Source of the DNA: Dyadobacter sp. 676
Lineage (GTDB): Bacteria > Bacteroidota > Bacteroidia > Cytophagales > Spirosomataceae
Direction of reading: 5' to 3'
DNA: 64,000 nucleotides
Assembly (NCBI RefSeq): GCF_040448675.1
Contig: NZ_CP159289.1
Span: 3,125,001 to 3,189,000, forward strand
The translations under genes and the position numbers were made by a program. Below are positions 56,030 through 64,000 of this stretch, one piece after another. The number at the start of each line of letters is the position of its first letter. Position 1 is the first letter of the stretch. The notes under the pieces were generated by a model. That model ran no database searches, was not told the DNA's origin, and was given only the letters and a program-made list of their open reading frames with translations.

Positions 56030-56455
56030 ATGCACACCGCAGTGAAGGGAACCTACGAAAACGGTGTTTGCTCGATACCCAGGTCCTGATCTGGACGCTC
56101 ACTTCACCATCGAAACTATCGGCAAACGTTATCAACCTACTCCTGGACTAATTCCATATTTGTCTCGCATATAAGCCTGCTGGAAATTGTTATAAAACAA
56201 AAGATCGGTAAACTGCCCGAATTACCCATTTCGATCATTGAGCTCGAAAAGACCATTCTTGCAGACGGCTTTGGATTGATTCCTGTATCTGTGACACATA
56301 TCGATGCCTACGACACTATTTCACTGCACGAAGAACACCGCGATCCATTCGACAGACTTATTCTGGCAACCGCATATTCCCCAAAAATGCCTGTCGTTTC
56401 CGCAGACAGAAACTTCAAGATTTATGAAAAGATTATTTCAATCGTCGAAGCATAA
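56030..56455 (+). pseudogene. vapBC relic: deleted antitoxin joined to a frameshifted VapC
   Basis: The frame starts MHTAVKGTYENGV, a typical antitoxin N-terminus, but then runs out of frame into the toxin start region (LLDTQVLIWTLTSPSKLSAN). The antitoxin body and the toxin start codon are deleted. One extra T at about 56149 separates that segment from NSIFVSHISLLEIVIKQKIG, PISIIELEKTILADG, HEEHRDPFDRLILATAYS and VSADRNFKIYEKI, ending at 56455. The acidic PIN residues (D..E..D..D) all survive. Two independent lesions make this a dead module. Confidence 0.8.
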
Positions 56456-56465
56456 AATTTAAACG

Positions 56466-56500
56466 CAAAAAAAGCCCTGCAACTTCATGGTGCCGGGCTT
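56466..56500 (-). terminator. Intrinsic terminator of the glycogen synthase gene
   Basis: Minus-strand stem AAGCCCGGCA / TGCAGGGCTT with one mismatch (plus 56491-56500 and 56472-56481), followed by a T-run. It lies just after the stop at 56510. Confidence 0.8.
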
Positions 56501-56509
56501 GTCGTCATT

Positions 56510-58324
56510 TTACGGCTTCCGCCGCTTCGCCGCCAGATCATGCGCCGTGTCGTAATACGACCGCAAATTCATCCAGTCAAAAACATCCGAGATATTCTCA
56601 ACCCGATTGCGCTGCATAATGCGGTCGCGGCGTTGCATGCGCACGAATTTGAAGAGGATGTCGGCTAGTTGATCTGCCGCCTGCGAGAAGTTTTGCGATT
56701 TGCGGTTGATCACGTAAATGCCCCGGTTTTCGTAATCCCGCATGATTTGCATAATGTAGTCGCCGAAACCGGAGAGGTCGCTGGTAACGGTAGGCACGCC
56801 GCGCACGACGCATTCCAATGGCGTGTAACCCCAGGGCTCATAGTAGCTCGGGAAGACGCCCAAATGGCAGCCACGAACAAATTGCCCGTAATCCAGGCCA
56901 AAAAGCGGGTTGGTCGATGCGATGAAATCCGGGTGATAAACGATTTTGACGCGGTCGCGCTCGTTGTTGACCAGGTTTGCACGCCGGCAGAAATCGGTAA
57001 TGCCATCCTCCTGTTTCAAATCGTGGGTCACAAATGCCGGAAGTCTATCGGTTTTCCAGCTTTGGATCGTTCTTCTCAAACGTAGCCGCCAGTATTCGTC
57101 CACAAATTCATTCAAATCGGGCATTTTGTGATCGGCGCCCGAGGCGGTGGCGAGGAAGAGTTTTTCACCCACTTCTTTTTCAATGGCGGTACAGGTCTCC
57201 TGCAACTCGTTCAGTACCGCACGGGATTGCAGCACGTCGGGGTTTACGGAGGTGTAAGGTTGCTTGGTCACGATAAACATCACCACCGTCATATCCATAT
57301 TTGCCTGCACCATTTTCCAGTTCAGGCGGGCCAATGCTTCCAGTGTGAGATCATAGCCTTTGTTGCTGTATTCGTAGCGGCCCGACGTAAAGAAGTAGAG
57401 CGTTTTGTCCAGATCGAACGAGTAGCTGGGAAAGAAATGCCCCATCACGAACTCATGAATGCGCTCCTTATGCTTCAAATGCAGGTTCTGAAACTCGTGC
57501 ACAGCCTGAAAACGCACGACGTTCAAGCCGTTCGGCGTAACGAGGTCCGGCATGCGCCCGAGAAACACTTCGCATTCGCGGGCGGTTACGTCGCTCACGG
57601 TCGTGAGCACATGTGCGTTCAGTGCGGCCTGCCGCTCGATCGAGCATTGGGCTACGATCCCGTAGTTTTTGGCTTCCTGCTCCCAGTCGAAGAAGGGGAG
57701 CTTGTTGTAAAAACCGGAAACGTTCTGCGCCAGGTAACGGCCCAGCATAGTGGCGTGCGTCGTAAAAGTCATCGCGATCTTGACATTCTCGCGTTTCAGT
57801 TCCGGTAACCCGCTGCTGGCCATCCATTCGTGGAACTGGGCAAAGATTTCTTCCCGTTTCGCATTCTCTTCGGCGTATTCTTTCAGGAATATACGTACGA
57901 GTTCTCCGAAGCAAAGGGTCTGGTTTACAAGATGTTCGACGTTAATCGTCGGAATGCGGTTTCTTTCCCAAAGGTTGAATTTGATCGCATCGAGCTGGCC
58001 CATGATGCTGTCGATATCGAAAAGCACAACCCGTGGCTTACCCGTCACGAGCCAGTAGCCGTAATACACAGCAAAACCCATTTCCCGCATTCGCTTGACG
58101 ATCCGGCCGGCGGGTGAATCGTCGAGGTCGTGAATCTGTTCGAATTCGGAAGACGCTTTTTTTTCGAAATAAGGGCCCAGCAGGAAATAGTTTTCTTCCC
58201 ATTTCTCAACCATGGCAGGTACTTTGGTCCTTATTACAGTATATATCCCTCCAACTTGATTACAAACCTCCCATGCAACTTCGAACAGGACGTTTTTCTT
58301 AGTGGTTTTGACAAATGGTTCCAA
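56510..58324 (-). CDS. GT3-type glycogen synthase
   Basis: Glycogen synthase of glycosyltransferase family 3, the animal/fungal form that Bacteroidota also use. The 604-residue protein has NVLFEVAWEVCNQVGGIYTV at the start, TFTTHATMLGRYLA, FTSGRYEYSNKGYDLTLEAL (about residue 325), and the conserved C-terminal FPSYYEPWGYTPLECVVRGVP with the acceptor Glu-x7-Glu region. GT3 enzymes take UDP-glucose in eukaryotes; the donor in bacteria is not certain. It is read from a TTG at 58324; no in-frame ATG lies near. The neighbouring glycoside hydrolase gene is divergent. Other glycogen genes are not here. Confidence 0.9.
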   Translation of the reverse strand: MEPFVKTTKKNVLFEVAWEVCNQVGGIYTVIRTKVPAMVEKWEENYFLLGPYFEKKASSEFEQIHDLDDSPAGRIVKRMREMGFAVYYGYWLVTGKPRVVLFDIDSIMGQLDAIKFNLWERNRIPTINVEHLVNQTLCFGELVRIFLKEYAEENAKREEIFAQFHEWMASSGLPELKRENVKIAMTFTTHATMLGRYLAQNVSGFYNKLPFFDWEQEAKNYGIVAQCSIERQAALNAHVLTTVSDVTARECEVFLGRMPDLVTPNGLNVVRFQAVHEFQNLHLKHKERIHEFVMGHFFPSYSFDLDKTLYFFTSGRYEYSNKGYDLTLEALARLNWKMVQANMDMTVVMFIVTKQPYTSVNPDVLQSRAVLNELQETCTAIEKEVGEKLFLATASGADHKMPDLNEFVDEYWRLRLRRTIQSWKTDRLPAFVTHDLKQEDGITDFCRRANLVNNERDRVKIVYHPDFIASTNPLFGLDYGQFVRGCHLGVFPSYYEPWGYTPLECVVRGVPTVTSDLSGFGDYIMQIMRDYENRGIYVINRKSQNFSQAADQLADILFKFVRMQRRDRIMQRNRVENISDVFDWMNLRSYYDTAHDLAAKRRKP

Positions 58325-58654
58325 TTAGGGTACAGTTTTAAGCGTTACTAGGGTGTTTTTTAAGGGGATCCTGCTTCCGGTTATGTCACAAAAATCCTTG
58401 TTATTACACAATAAATATGCAGAAAAATAATTCAGAATTACAATACCTGAATGTTTGTCCACACGGCCATAAAGGCAGTTTAAAACATCGTTCCAGCACT
58501 AAAATATAACTAAGTCAAGAAAAGGCCGGTGGCAACGATTTTCATACGACGATCCAAATCAAACCGTTATTGCTCGAATTTAAGACGGTTGTCGGCTAAC
58601 TTTGTTCCAAAATACGTTACTTTGGTTGGATTAACATTTTGCATTGGTCAGATA
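58325..58654. other. 330-bp divergent intergenic region
   Basis: AT-rich gap between the glycogen synthase and glycoside hydrolase genes. On the plus strand TAACTTTG (58597-58604) fits the Bacteroidota -7 box; a TTG 24 bases upstream is somewhat far. I see no RNA gene or repeat. Confidence 0.5.
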
Positions 58655-60224
58655 GTGAAAAAAATTAAAATTGTTGCGCTTTCCTTCGTCATAATCACAT
58701 TTTTGCTGGAAAGTTGCATGGCTCAGAGCGCGGAAACAGAGAGTAATCTGCCCCCCGAAGAGAGAGTTCAGAGCGGTTTGGATAGCCACTGTCGACAATA
58801 TTGATTGGCCAAGCAGCAAAAATCTTCTTCCCGAAGAGCAACAGGAAGAGTTTTCCGAACTGCTCGATTTTCACAAAAGGGTAGGGATGAATGCGGTGTT
58901 CGTGCAGGTACGTGCGGCGGGGGATGCTTTCTATGCCAAAAGCCCCGAGCCATGGTCGGAATGGCTCACGGGCGTGCAAGGGCGTAAGCCCGAACCGATG
59001 TGGGATCCGCTCGACTTCATGATCACCGAGGCCCATAAGCGCGGCCTCGAATTCCACGCCTGGCTGAACCTTAACCGCCTGGTCCATAAATCCTCCAAAA
59101 GCGTTTCCGCCGACAATATCAGCCGGCTTCATCCGGAGTGGATTTTGAGTTACGACGGCTATAAACTTTTCGATTTCGGCATTCCCGAAGTACGAAAGTT
59201 TATTACCGATATGACCGTGAACGTTGCCAGGAACTATGACGTCGACGGCATCCATTTCGACGATTATTTTTATCCTTATGCCGCGCCAGGGCAGGTTATC
59301 CAGGACGACGCGACGTTCAGGAAATACCCGGACGGCTATACCAACAAGGCCGACTGGCGCCGTCATAATGTGGATTTATTGGTAAAACAAATCCACGACG
59401 CGCTCGAAGCATTGAATCCGCGGCTCAAATTCGGTATCAGTCCGTTCGGCGTGTGGCGGAACAAGGACCGCGATGCCGAAGGCTCGAAAACTTTCGGTGC
59501 GCTGGCTTCCTATGACGACCTTTTCGCCGACAGCCGCCGCTGGGTTAAAGAGGGCTGGATCGATTACATTGCCCCGCAAGTCTATTTTTCGTCAGGTTTT
59601 AACCGTGTGCCCTATAAAAACCTGGTGGATTGGTGGACCGAAAACCGCTTCGACCGACACTTATATATAGGTATGGGCGCTTACCGCGTCGGGTACAAGG
59701 ACAAGGATTCGCATTGGTCGAATCCCGCCGAGATACCAAATCAGGTTCGTTATTTCCGCGATAGCGAGGCGGATGGGTCGATTTTTTTCAGTTCAAGGTC
59801 TTTGAGGGCTAACAGTCTGGGTTTTGTGGATTCATTGAGAAGAGACCTTTTCAAATACCCCGCTTTGATCCCGACAATGCCCTGGAAGGACAAAATTCCG
59901 CCGTTGTCGCCCAAAAGCCTGAAAGCCACATTGCTTTCTCGCGGCATCGAGCTTACCTGGGAGCAACCCGATGCGGCCGCGGACGGCGACAAGGCCTGGT
60001 ATTACGTCATTTACCGTTTCCCGCCGGAGGAAAAAGCCACCGCACACGACCCGCGCCGCATTCTTGGCATGTGTTATGAAGGCGAAAAGTTTGTGGACAT
60101 GACCGCCGAAGCGGGTAAAAGATATGTCTATTATGTTACAGCGGTAGATCGCCTGCACAATGAAGGCCGCCCGATCGGGCCGTTGCGCGTGGAAGTACAC
60201 GATCAGAAGTTAGTCCGGTTTTAA
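58655..60224 (+). pseudogene. Lipoprotein glycoside hydrolase (GHL10/DUF187), shifted by one base in a C6 tract
   Basis: A GTG at 58655 opens a lipoprotein signal (VALSFVIITFLLESC) and runs to LPP; one base fewer in the C6 tract at 58751-58756 continues as PKREFRAVWIATVDNIDWPS and into the frame ending at 60224. The repaired protein is about 522 residues. The catalytic (beta/alpha)8 part has AVFVQVRAAGDAFY, WLNLNRLV, VDGIHFDDYFYPY and KFGISPFGVWR, typical of GHL10 (DUF187) hydrolases of bacterial surfaces. A fibronectin-like C-terminus follows (SPKSLKATLLSRGIELTWEQ). As written a start inside (58887) would lack the signal and first strand. nuoD begins 3 bp after the stop. Confidence 0.8.
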
Positions 60225-60227
60225 GGT

Positions 60228-61445
60228 ATGAGCAACGCAATCCAATACGAATACAAACCCGAGCATTTCATTGCATCGGCGCCCACGAAATATAACTCCG
60301 AAAGCCTTCGTACCGAGGAAATGGTGCTCAATATGGGCCCGCAGCACCCGTCGACGCACGGCGTATTGCGCCTGGAAGTGGTAACGGACGGCGAGGTGGT
60401 GATCGACGTGGTGCCGCATTTGGGTTATCTGCACCGCTGCTTTGAAAAACACGCAGAGTCGTTGCCATTTAACCAGATCATTCCTTACGTCGATCGCATG
60501 GATTACGTGGCTGCCATGAACTCGGAGCACGCTTATGTGATGGGTGTGGAGCGGATGCTGGGCATTGAAAACGATATTCCCAAACGCATTGAATATATCC
60601 GGGTAGTAGCCGCGGAACTGAACCGCCTGGCCTCGCACTTCGTCGCGCTCGGTACGTACGCGATGGACATAGGCGCGTATACGCCCTTCCTATGGATGAT
60701 GCGCGACCGCGAACAAATCCTGCGCCTGCTCGAATGGACCTGCGGCGCGCGGATGTTGTACAATTATATATGGATAGGCGGGTTGTTCTACGATCTGCCT
60801 GTCGGCTTTGAAGAGCGCTGTTCCGAGTTTATCAAATATTTGAAACCCAAGCTGATCGAATTGCAGCAGCTTGTGGTCGACAATAAGATCTTTATCCAAA
60901 GAACGGCCAATGTGGGAGTGCTGCCATTGGATGTGGCCATTAATTACGGCTGTACCGGGCCAATGCTCCGCGGATCTGGTTTAAGATACGATTTGAGAAA
61001 AGTAGACGGTTACTCGGTATATCCCGAACTGGATTTCGAAGTGCCTATTGGTGAAGGAAAGCTCGGAAAAGTAGGCGATTGCTGGGACCGGACGTGGGTA
61101 CGCGTGGTGGAATGCTGGGAATCGGTGAAAATGATCGAGCAATGCCTGGTACAATTGCAGGGAGATTATAAAAGAACCCGCGACTTCGATCCGCAGGCGG
61201 TTGTCCCGAAAAAAATCCGGCCGAAAGCGATGGATTTCTATGTTCGTGCGGAGAACCCGAAAGGGGAGCTGGGCTTCTATTTCCGCACCGACGGCCGCTC
61301 CGATATTCCCGTTCGCTGCAAGGCGCGGGCTTGTTCTTTCAATAACCTCTCGGTAATTGGTGAAATATCAAAAGGCGCATTGCTCGCCGACCTTGTCGCC
61401 GTTATTGGCTCCATCGACGTGGTAATGGGCGAGGTCGACAGGTAA
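60228..61445 (+). CDS. nuoD: NADH-quinone oxidoreductase subunit D
   Basis: The 49-kDa subunit of respiratory complex I, part of the quinone-binding site. The 405-residue protein has [22 protein letters not shown] near residue 37, [20 protein letters not shown] (about 130), [15 protein letters not shown] and [25 protein letters not shown] near the end. The C-terminal end (VMGEVDR) is intact. It lies 3 bp after the glycoside hydrolase, with none of the other nuo genes in this window; nuoD is therefore separate from at least its immediate usual neighbours. A perfect terminator palindrome follows. Confidence 0.97.
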   Translation: MSNAIQYEYKPEHFIASAPTKYNSESLRTEEMVLNMGPQHPSTHGVLRLEVVTDGEVVIDVVPHLGYLHRCFEKHAESLPFNQIIPYVDRMDYVAAMNSEHAYVMGVERMLGIENDIPKRIEYIRVVAAELNRLASHFVALGTYAMDIGAYTPFLWMMRDREQILRLLEWTCGARMLYNYIWIGGLFYDLPVGFEERCSEFIKYLKPKLIELQQLVVDNKIFIQRTANVGVLPLDVAINYGCTGPMLRGSGLRYDLRKVDGYSVYPELDFEVPIGEGKLGKVGDCWDRTWVRVVECWESVKMIEQCLVQLQGDYKRTRDFDPQAVVPKKIRPKAMDFYVRAENPKGELGFYFRTDGRSDIPVRCKARACSFNNLSVIGEISKGALLADLVAVIGSIDVVMGEVDR

Positions 61446-61460
61446 TTTTTTAAAATAGGA

Positions 61461-61503
61461 TATCAATGAAAAAGAGCCGGGAAACGGCTCTTTTTCATTG
61501 ATA
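61461..61503 (+). terminator. Bidirectional terminator between nuoD and asd
   Basis: TATCAATGAAAAAGAGCCG (61461-61479) pairs perfectly with CGGCTCTTTTTCATTGATA (61485-61503) around GGAAA. The 19-bp stem with inner A5/T5 serves both convergent genes. Confidence 0.95.
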
Positions 61504-61515
61504 TAACTCCTGAAA

Positions 61516-62526
61516 TTACGCGACTGCGCCTTCGCCAACCAGCTCGTGTTTCGCCAGATATTCGGCGATCTGAACCGCATTGGTAGCAGCGCCCTTGCGC
61601 AGGTTATCGGCAACGATCCACAGGTTCAGCGTCTTAGGCTGGGATTCGTCGCGGCGGATACGGCCTACAAAAGTTTCATCTTTGCCGTGAGCAGTCAACG
61701 GCATCGGATAAACCGCATTTTTCGGATCGTCCTGTACGATAACGCCTTCGGTTTCGCTCAGGATCCGGCGTACCTCATCGAGGTCGTATTCGTTTTCGAA
61801 TTCAATGTTAACCGCCTCGGAGTGACCGCCGATTGTCGGGATACGAACAGTTGTAGCAGTTACCGCGATACTGTCGTCGCCCATGATCTTCTTCGTTTCG
61901 TTGGTCATCTTCATTTCCTCTTTGGTATAACCATTGTCAAGGAACACGTCGATATGCGGCAGCACGTTCAGGTCGATCTGGTGCGGGTACACTTTGCCTT
62001 TGCTGTGATCGCCGGCGCGTTCCGAGAAAAGCTGGTCAACCGCGGCTTTACCGGTTCCTGTTACCGATTGGTAAGTGGAAACAACCACACGTTTGATTTT
62101 ATATTTCTTGTGCAACGGGTTCAGCACCACCACCATTTGAATGGTAGAGCAGTTCGGGTTGGCGATGATTTTGTCTTCTTTGGTCAGTTCGCCCGCATTG
62201 ATTTCCGGAACCACCAGTTTTTTGGTAGGGTCCATACGCCAGGCGGAGGAGTTATCCACCACAGTAATGCCTGCTTCCGCGAATTTGGGTGCAAGGGCGA
62301 GGGAAGTGCCGCCGCCAGCCGAGAAGATCGCGATCTCCGGTTTGGCAGCAATCGCATCCTCGAAGCCGATCACCTTTATCTGTTTACCCTTGAATGTAAC
62401 TTCCTTACCGACAGACCTTTCAGATGCGACGGGTAACAGCTCCGTCACCGGGAAATTACGCTCTTCGAGCACTTTGAGGATTTCGCCGCCCACCAGACCG
62501 GTAGCGCCTACTACTGCGATTTTCAT
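61516..62526 (-). CDS. asd: Aspartate-semialdehyde dehydrogenase
   Basis: Reduces aspartyl-4-phosphate to aspartate semialdehyde with NADPH, on the way to lysine/diaminopimelate, threonine and methionine. The 336-residue protein has the Rossmann start KIAVVGATGLVGGEILKVLE, the catalytic Cys in IIANPNCSTIQMVVVLNPL (about residue 127), GTGKAAVDQLF and the HGKDETFVGRIRRDE end region with the catalytic His pair nearby. ATG 62526 (MKIAVVG) is right; a longer frame to 62607 adds unrelated residues. A TAAATTTG box at 62612-62605 on the minus strand may be its -7 element. Confidence 0.97.
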   Translation of the reverse strand: MKIAVVGATGLVGGEILKVLEERNFPVTELLPVASERSVGKEVTFKGKQIKVIGFEDAIAAKPEIAIFSAGGGTSLALAPKFAEAGITVVDNSSAWRMDPTKKLVVPEINAGELTKEDKIIANPNCSTIQMVVVLNPLHKKYKIKRVVVSTYQSVTGTGKAAVDQLFSERAGDHSKGKVYPHQIDLNVLPHIDVFLDNGYTKEEMKMTNETKKIMGDDSIAVTATTVRIPTIGGHSEAVNIEFENEYDLDEVRRILSETEGVIVQDDPKNAVYPMPLTAHGKDETFVGRIRRDESQPKTLNLWIVADNLRKGAATNAVQIAEYLAKHELVGEGAVA

Positions 62527-62730
62527 TCTTGCATTAAGATTAAAAATGGATAGAATATGATTTACTTTTTGCCGAGCGAGTGCATTGCCTTGCGAAAAGT
62601 GCCGCAAATTTACGAGGTTTTTTAGAATGATACCCGAATTTCATCTTTTAATGCATTAAAATTCAGGAAGGAAGGGTTAAAGCCGACATTTCAGAGTCGT
62701 TTACTAGGCTTTTGAGTTTCGGTAATTCGC

Positions 62731-63318
62731 CTACCGATCACTGAAATTGTATACATGCTCAGGCGTAATGCACACGTCGAGCGGAATGTCGAATGCATCA
62801 ATATCCTCTATCTCATCCACTTCTTCAAATAGCGAAAGGCCCATTTTAATGCATTCGGGGCGGGTTTGAGGCAAAAAACGATCGTAATATCCGCCGCCAT
62901 AACCTACGCGGTAACCCTTGCGGTCAAACGCAAGCAGCGGGACGAGGACAATGTCGATTTCTTCCGGCGCGATTTTCCTCGAGGTAGTTGGGTCGGGCTC
63001 GGGGATGCGCCATTGATTCATTACCAAATGTGTGAAGGGCGTCAGCAGGAAGTGCTCCATTTCCCGCGTGCCGGGGACGATATACGGCGCGGCAATGCGC
63101 ATTGCCGGAAACGAGATCCGGAATAATTCGATAAGATAGAATGTGTTGATTTCCCGTGAGCCGAGCTGGGGAAGAAATGTATGAAGGGTTTTAAACAGAT
63201 TTCTCTGAACATATTTTTCAAGATTCTGCGCGATAAGGGCATTTTTTTCGATCAGCGAGGGCTCATCCGCTTCCTTTCTTTTTTGTAAAAACTCTTTGCG
63301 CAATGCAGCCTTTTTCAT
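62731..63318 (-). CDS. 5-formyltetrahydrofolate cyclo-ligase
   Basis: Converts 5-formyl-THF to 5,10-methenyl-THF using ATP. The 195-residue protein has the family start MKKAALRKEFLQKRKEADEP, the central FLLTPFTHLVMNQWRIPEPD and the C-terminal GYRVGYGGGYYDRFLPQTRP nucleotide/phosphate loop, then MGLSLFEEVDEIEDIDAFDIPLD (quoted in part). The ATG at 63318 is chosen over 63405, which adds a basic stretch not found in the family. It is divergent from icd with a 117-bp gap. Confidence 0.93.
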   Translation of the reverse strand: MKKAALRKEFLQKRKEADEPSLIEKNALIAQNLEKYVQRNLFKTLHTFLPQLGSREINTFYLIELFRISFPAMRIAAPYIVPGTREMEHFLLTPFTHLVMNQWRIPEPDPTTSRKIAPEEIDIVLVPLLAFDRKGYRVGYGGGYYDRFLPQTRPECIKMGLSLFEEVDEIEDIDAFDIPLDVCITPEHVYNFSDR

Positions 63319-63435
63319 AGGGTACTGTCGTCTTTTTTGGGGATGTAATCGGAGGAAATTTCGCCTTTTTATTCTATTGTTCGTACTTTCACGGTCTGAT
63401 TTCAAAATCTTTAACTATTGTATAGAATTTAAGAC

Positions 63436-64000
63436 ATGAGCAAAATTAAAGTTGACAATCCCGTCGTAGAGCTGGATGGCGATGAAATGACCCGCATCAT
63501 CTGGAAATTTATTAAGGAAAAACTGATCCTCCCTTACATCGACGTAGATATCAAATACTACGATCTGGGTATCGAGTACCGCGACGAGACCAATGACCAG
63601 GTGACTATCGATGCTGCCAACGCCATCAAAGAATACGGCGTGGGTATCAAATGTGCGACTATCACACCTGACGAAGCCCGTGTTGAAGAATTCGGTCTGA
63701 AACAAATGTGGAAATCGCCGAACGGAACCATCCGTAACATCCTCGATGGTACCGTGTTCCGTGAGCCGATCGTAATGAAAAACGTGCCTCGCCTGGTTAC
63801 TAACTGGACGGCGCCGATTATCGTAGGTCGTCACGCATTCGGTGACCAGTACCGCGCTACCGACTTTGTGGTTCCCGGAAAAGGTAAACTGACGATCAAA
63901 TTCGAAGGCGAGGACGGACAGGTGATCGAGCATGAAGTGTACCAGTTCAAAGGTGCCGGTGTGGCGATGGGAATGTACAATATCGACGAGTCGATCCGCG
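63436..64000 (+). CDS. icd: NADP-dependent isocitrate dehydrogenase, 5' part
   Basis: Citric-acid-cycle enzyme that oxidises isocitrate to 2-oxoglutarate. The visible 188 residues begin [20 protein letters not shown] and have [35 protein letters not shown] (the substrate-binding SPNGTIRN loop) and [20 protein letters not shown]. This is the monomeric-gene, eukaryote-like homodimeric NADP-IDH class, not the E. coli Icd class. The gene runs off the right edge of the window. It is divergent from the cyclo-ligase gene. Confidence 0.96.
   Translation, partial: MSKIKVDNPVVELDGDEMTRIIWKFIKEKLILPYIDVDIKYYDLGIEYRDETNDQVTIDAANAIKEYGVGIKCATITPDEARVEEFGLKQMWKSPNGTIRNILDGTVFREPIVMKNVPRLVTNWTAPIIVGRHAFGDQYRATDFVVPGKGKLTIKFEGEDGQVIEHEVYQFKGAGVAMGMYNIDESIR

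Overview
This window comes from a chromosome of a member of the Bacteroidota, most likely of the order Cytophagales (a Dyadobacter- or Spirosoma-like soil or water bacterium). Several things point there: families typical of that group (DUF4301, DUF4292, DUF5723, DUF6787-like, TonB plug-domain proteins without a barrel, LytS/LytTR sensor pairs, a GT3-type glycogen synthase, a CehA/McbA metallohydrolase), promoters of the form TTG-N19/20-TAnnTTTG, few Shine-Dalgarno sequences, and several TTG starts. The genus is inference. No phage, plasmid, insertion sequence, rRNA or CRISPR locus is visible. The DNA is mostly housekeeping and cell-envelope genes in short operons.

Layout. 0-10 kb: UvrD/PcrA helicase, DUF4301 protein, Lrp/AsnC regulator, GDP-fucose synthase, a YwqK-like exported protein, a polytopic membrane protein and a PBP4-type D-Ala-D-Ala peptidase. 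10-22 kb: recQ-DUF5723-metallohydrolase operon on the plus strand, then minus-strand DUF6787-like, RluA-type pseudouridine synthase, panB, and an envelope cluster (EnvC-like inactive M23 protein, DUF4292 lipoprotein, TPR protein). 22-30 kb: TonB-plug protein, APC permease, LytS/LytTR two-component pair, intradiol-dioxygenase-like protein, bicupin. 30-38 kb: decayed toxin-antitoxin genes, atpDC, a membrane-TPR protein, an orphan LolD-like ATPase, a broken relBE and a second RluA-family enzyme. 38-50 kb: tandem paralogous exported proteins, an outer-membrane beta-barrel candidate, msrA, hemJ, a BlaI-type regulator with a clear operator, a flavin reductase, tRNA-Leu(CAG), a beta-CASP nuclease, hpt, a TPR protein, an M20 dipeptidase and plsY. 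50-64 kb: a giant exported OstA/LptA-like protein, prmA, a vapBC relic, glycogen synthase, a family-10-like glycoside hydrolase, nuoD, asd, 5-formyl-THF cyclo-ligase and the 5' part of icd.

Two themes stand out. First, several intergenic gaps hold short-period direct repeats that flip into inverted copies, so a transcript would fold back on itself: 4018-4110, 17622-17850, 28631-28857, 31209-31287 (between atpD and atpC) and, with a longer 52-bp unit, 47577-48016. Second, single-base frameshifts are concentrated in two kinds of gene. All four type II toxin-antitoxin loci carry one, mostly in A-runs. Two exported-protein genes (the giant protein and the glycoside hydrolase) are each split by one extra base in a C6/G6 tract. 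The roughly 40 other genes read cleanly. This is either real decay or phase variation, or residual homopolymer sequencing error; read-level data would settle it.
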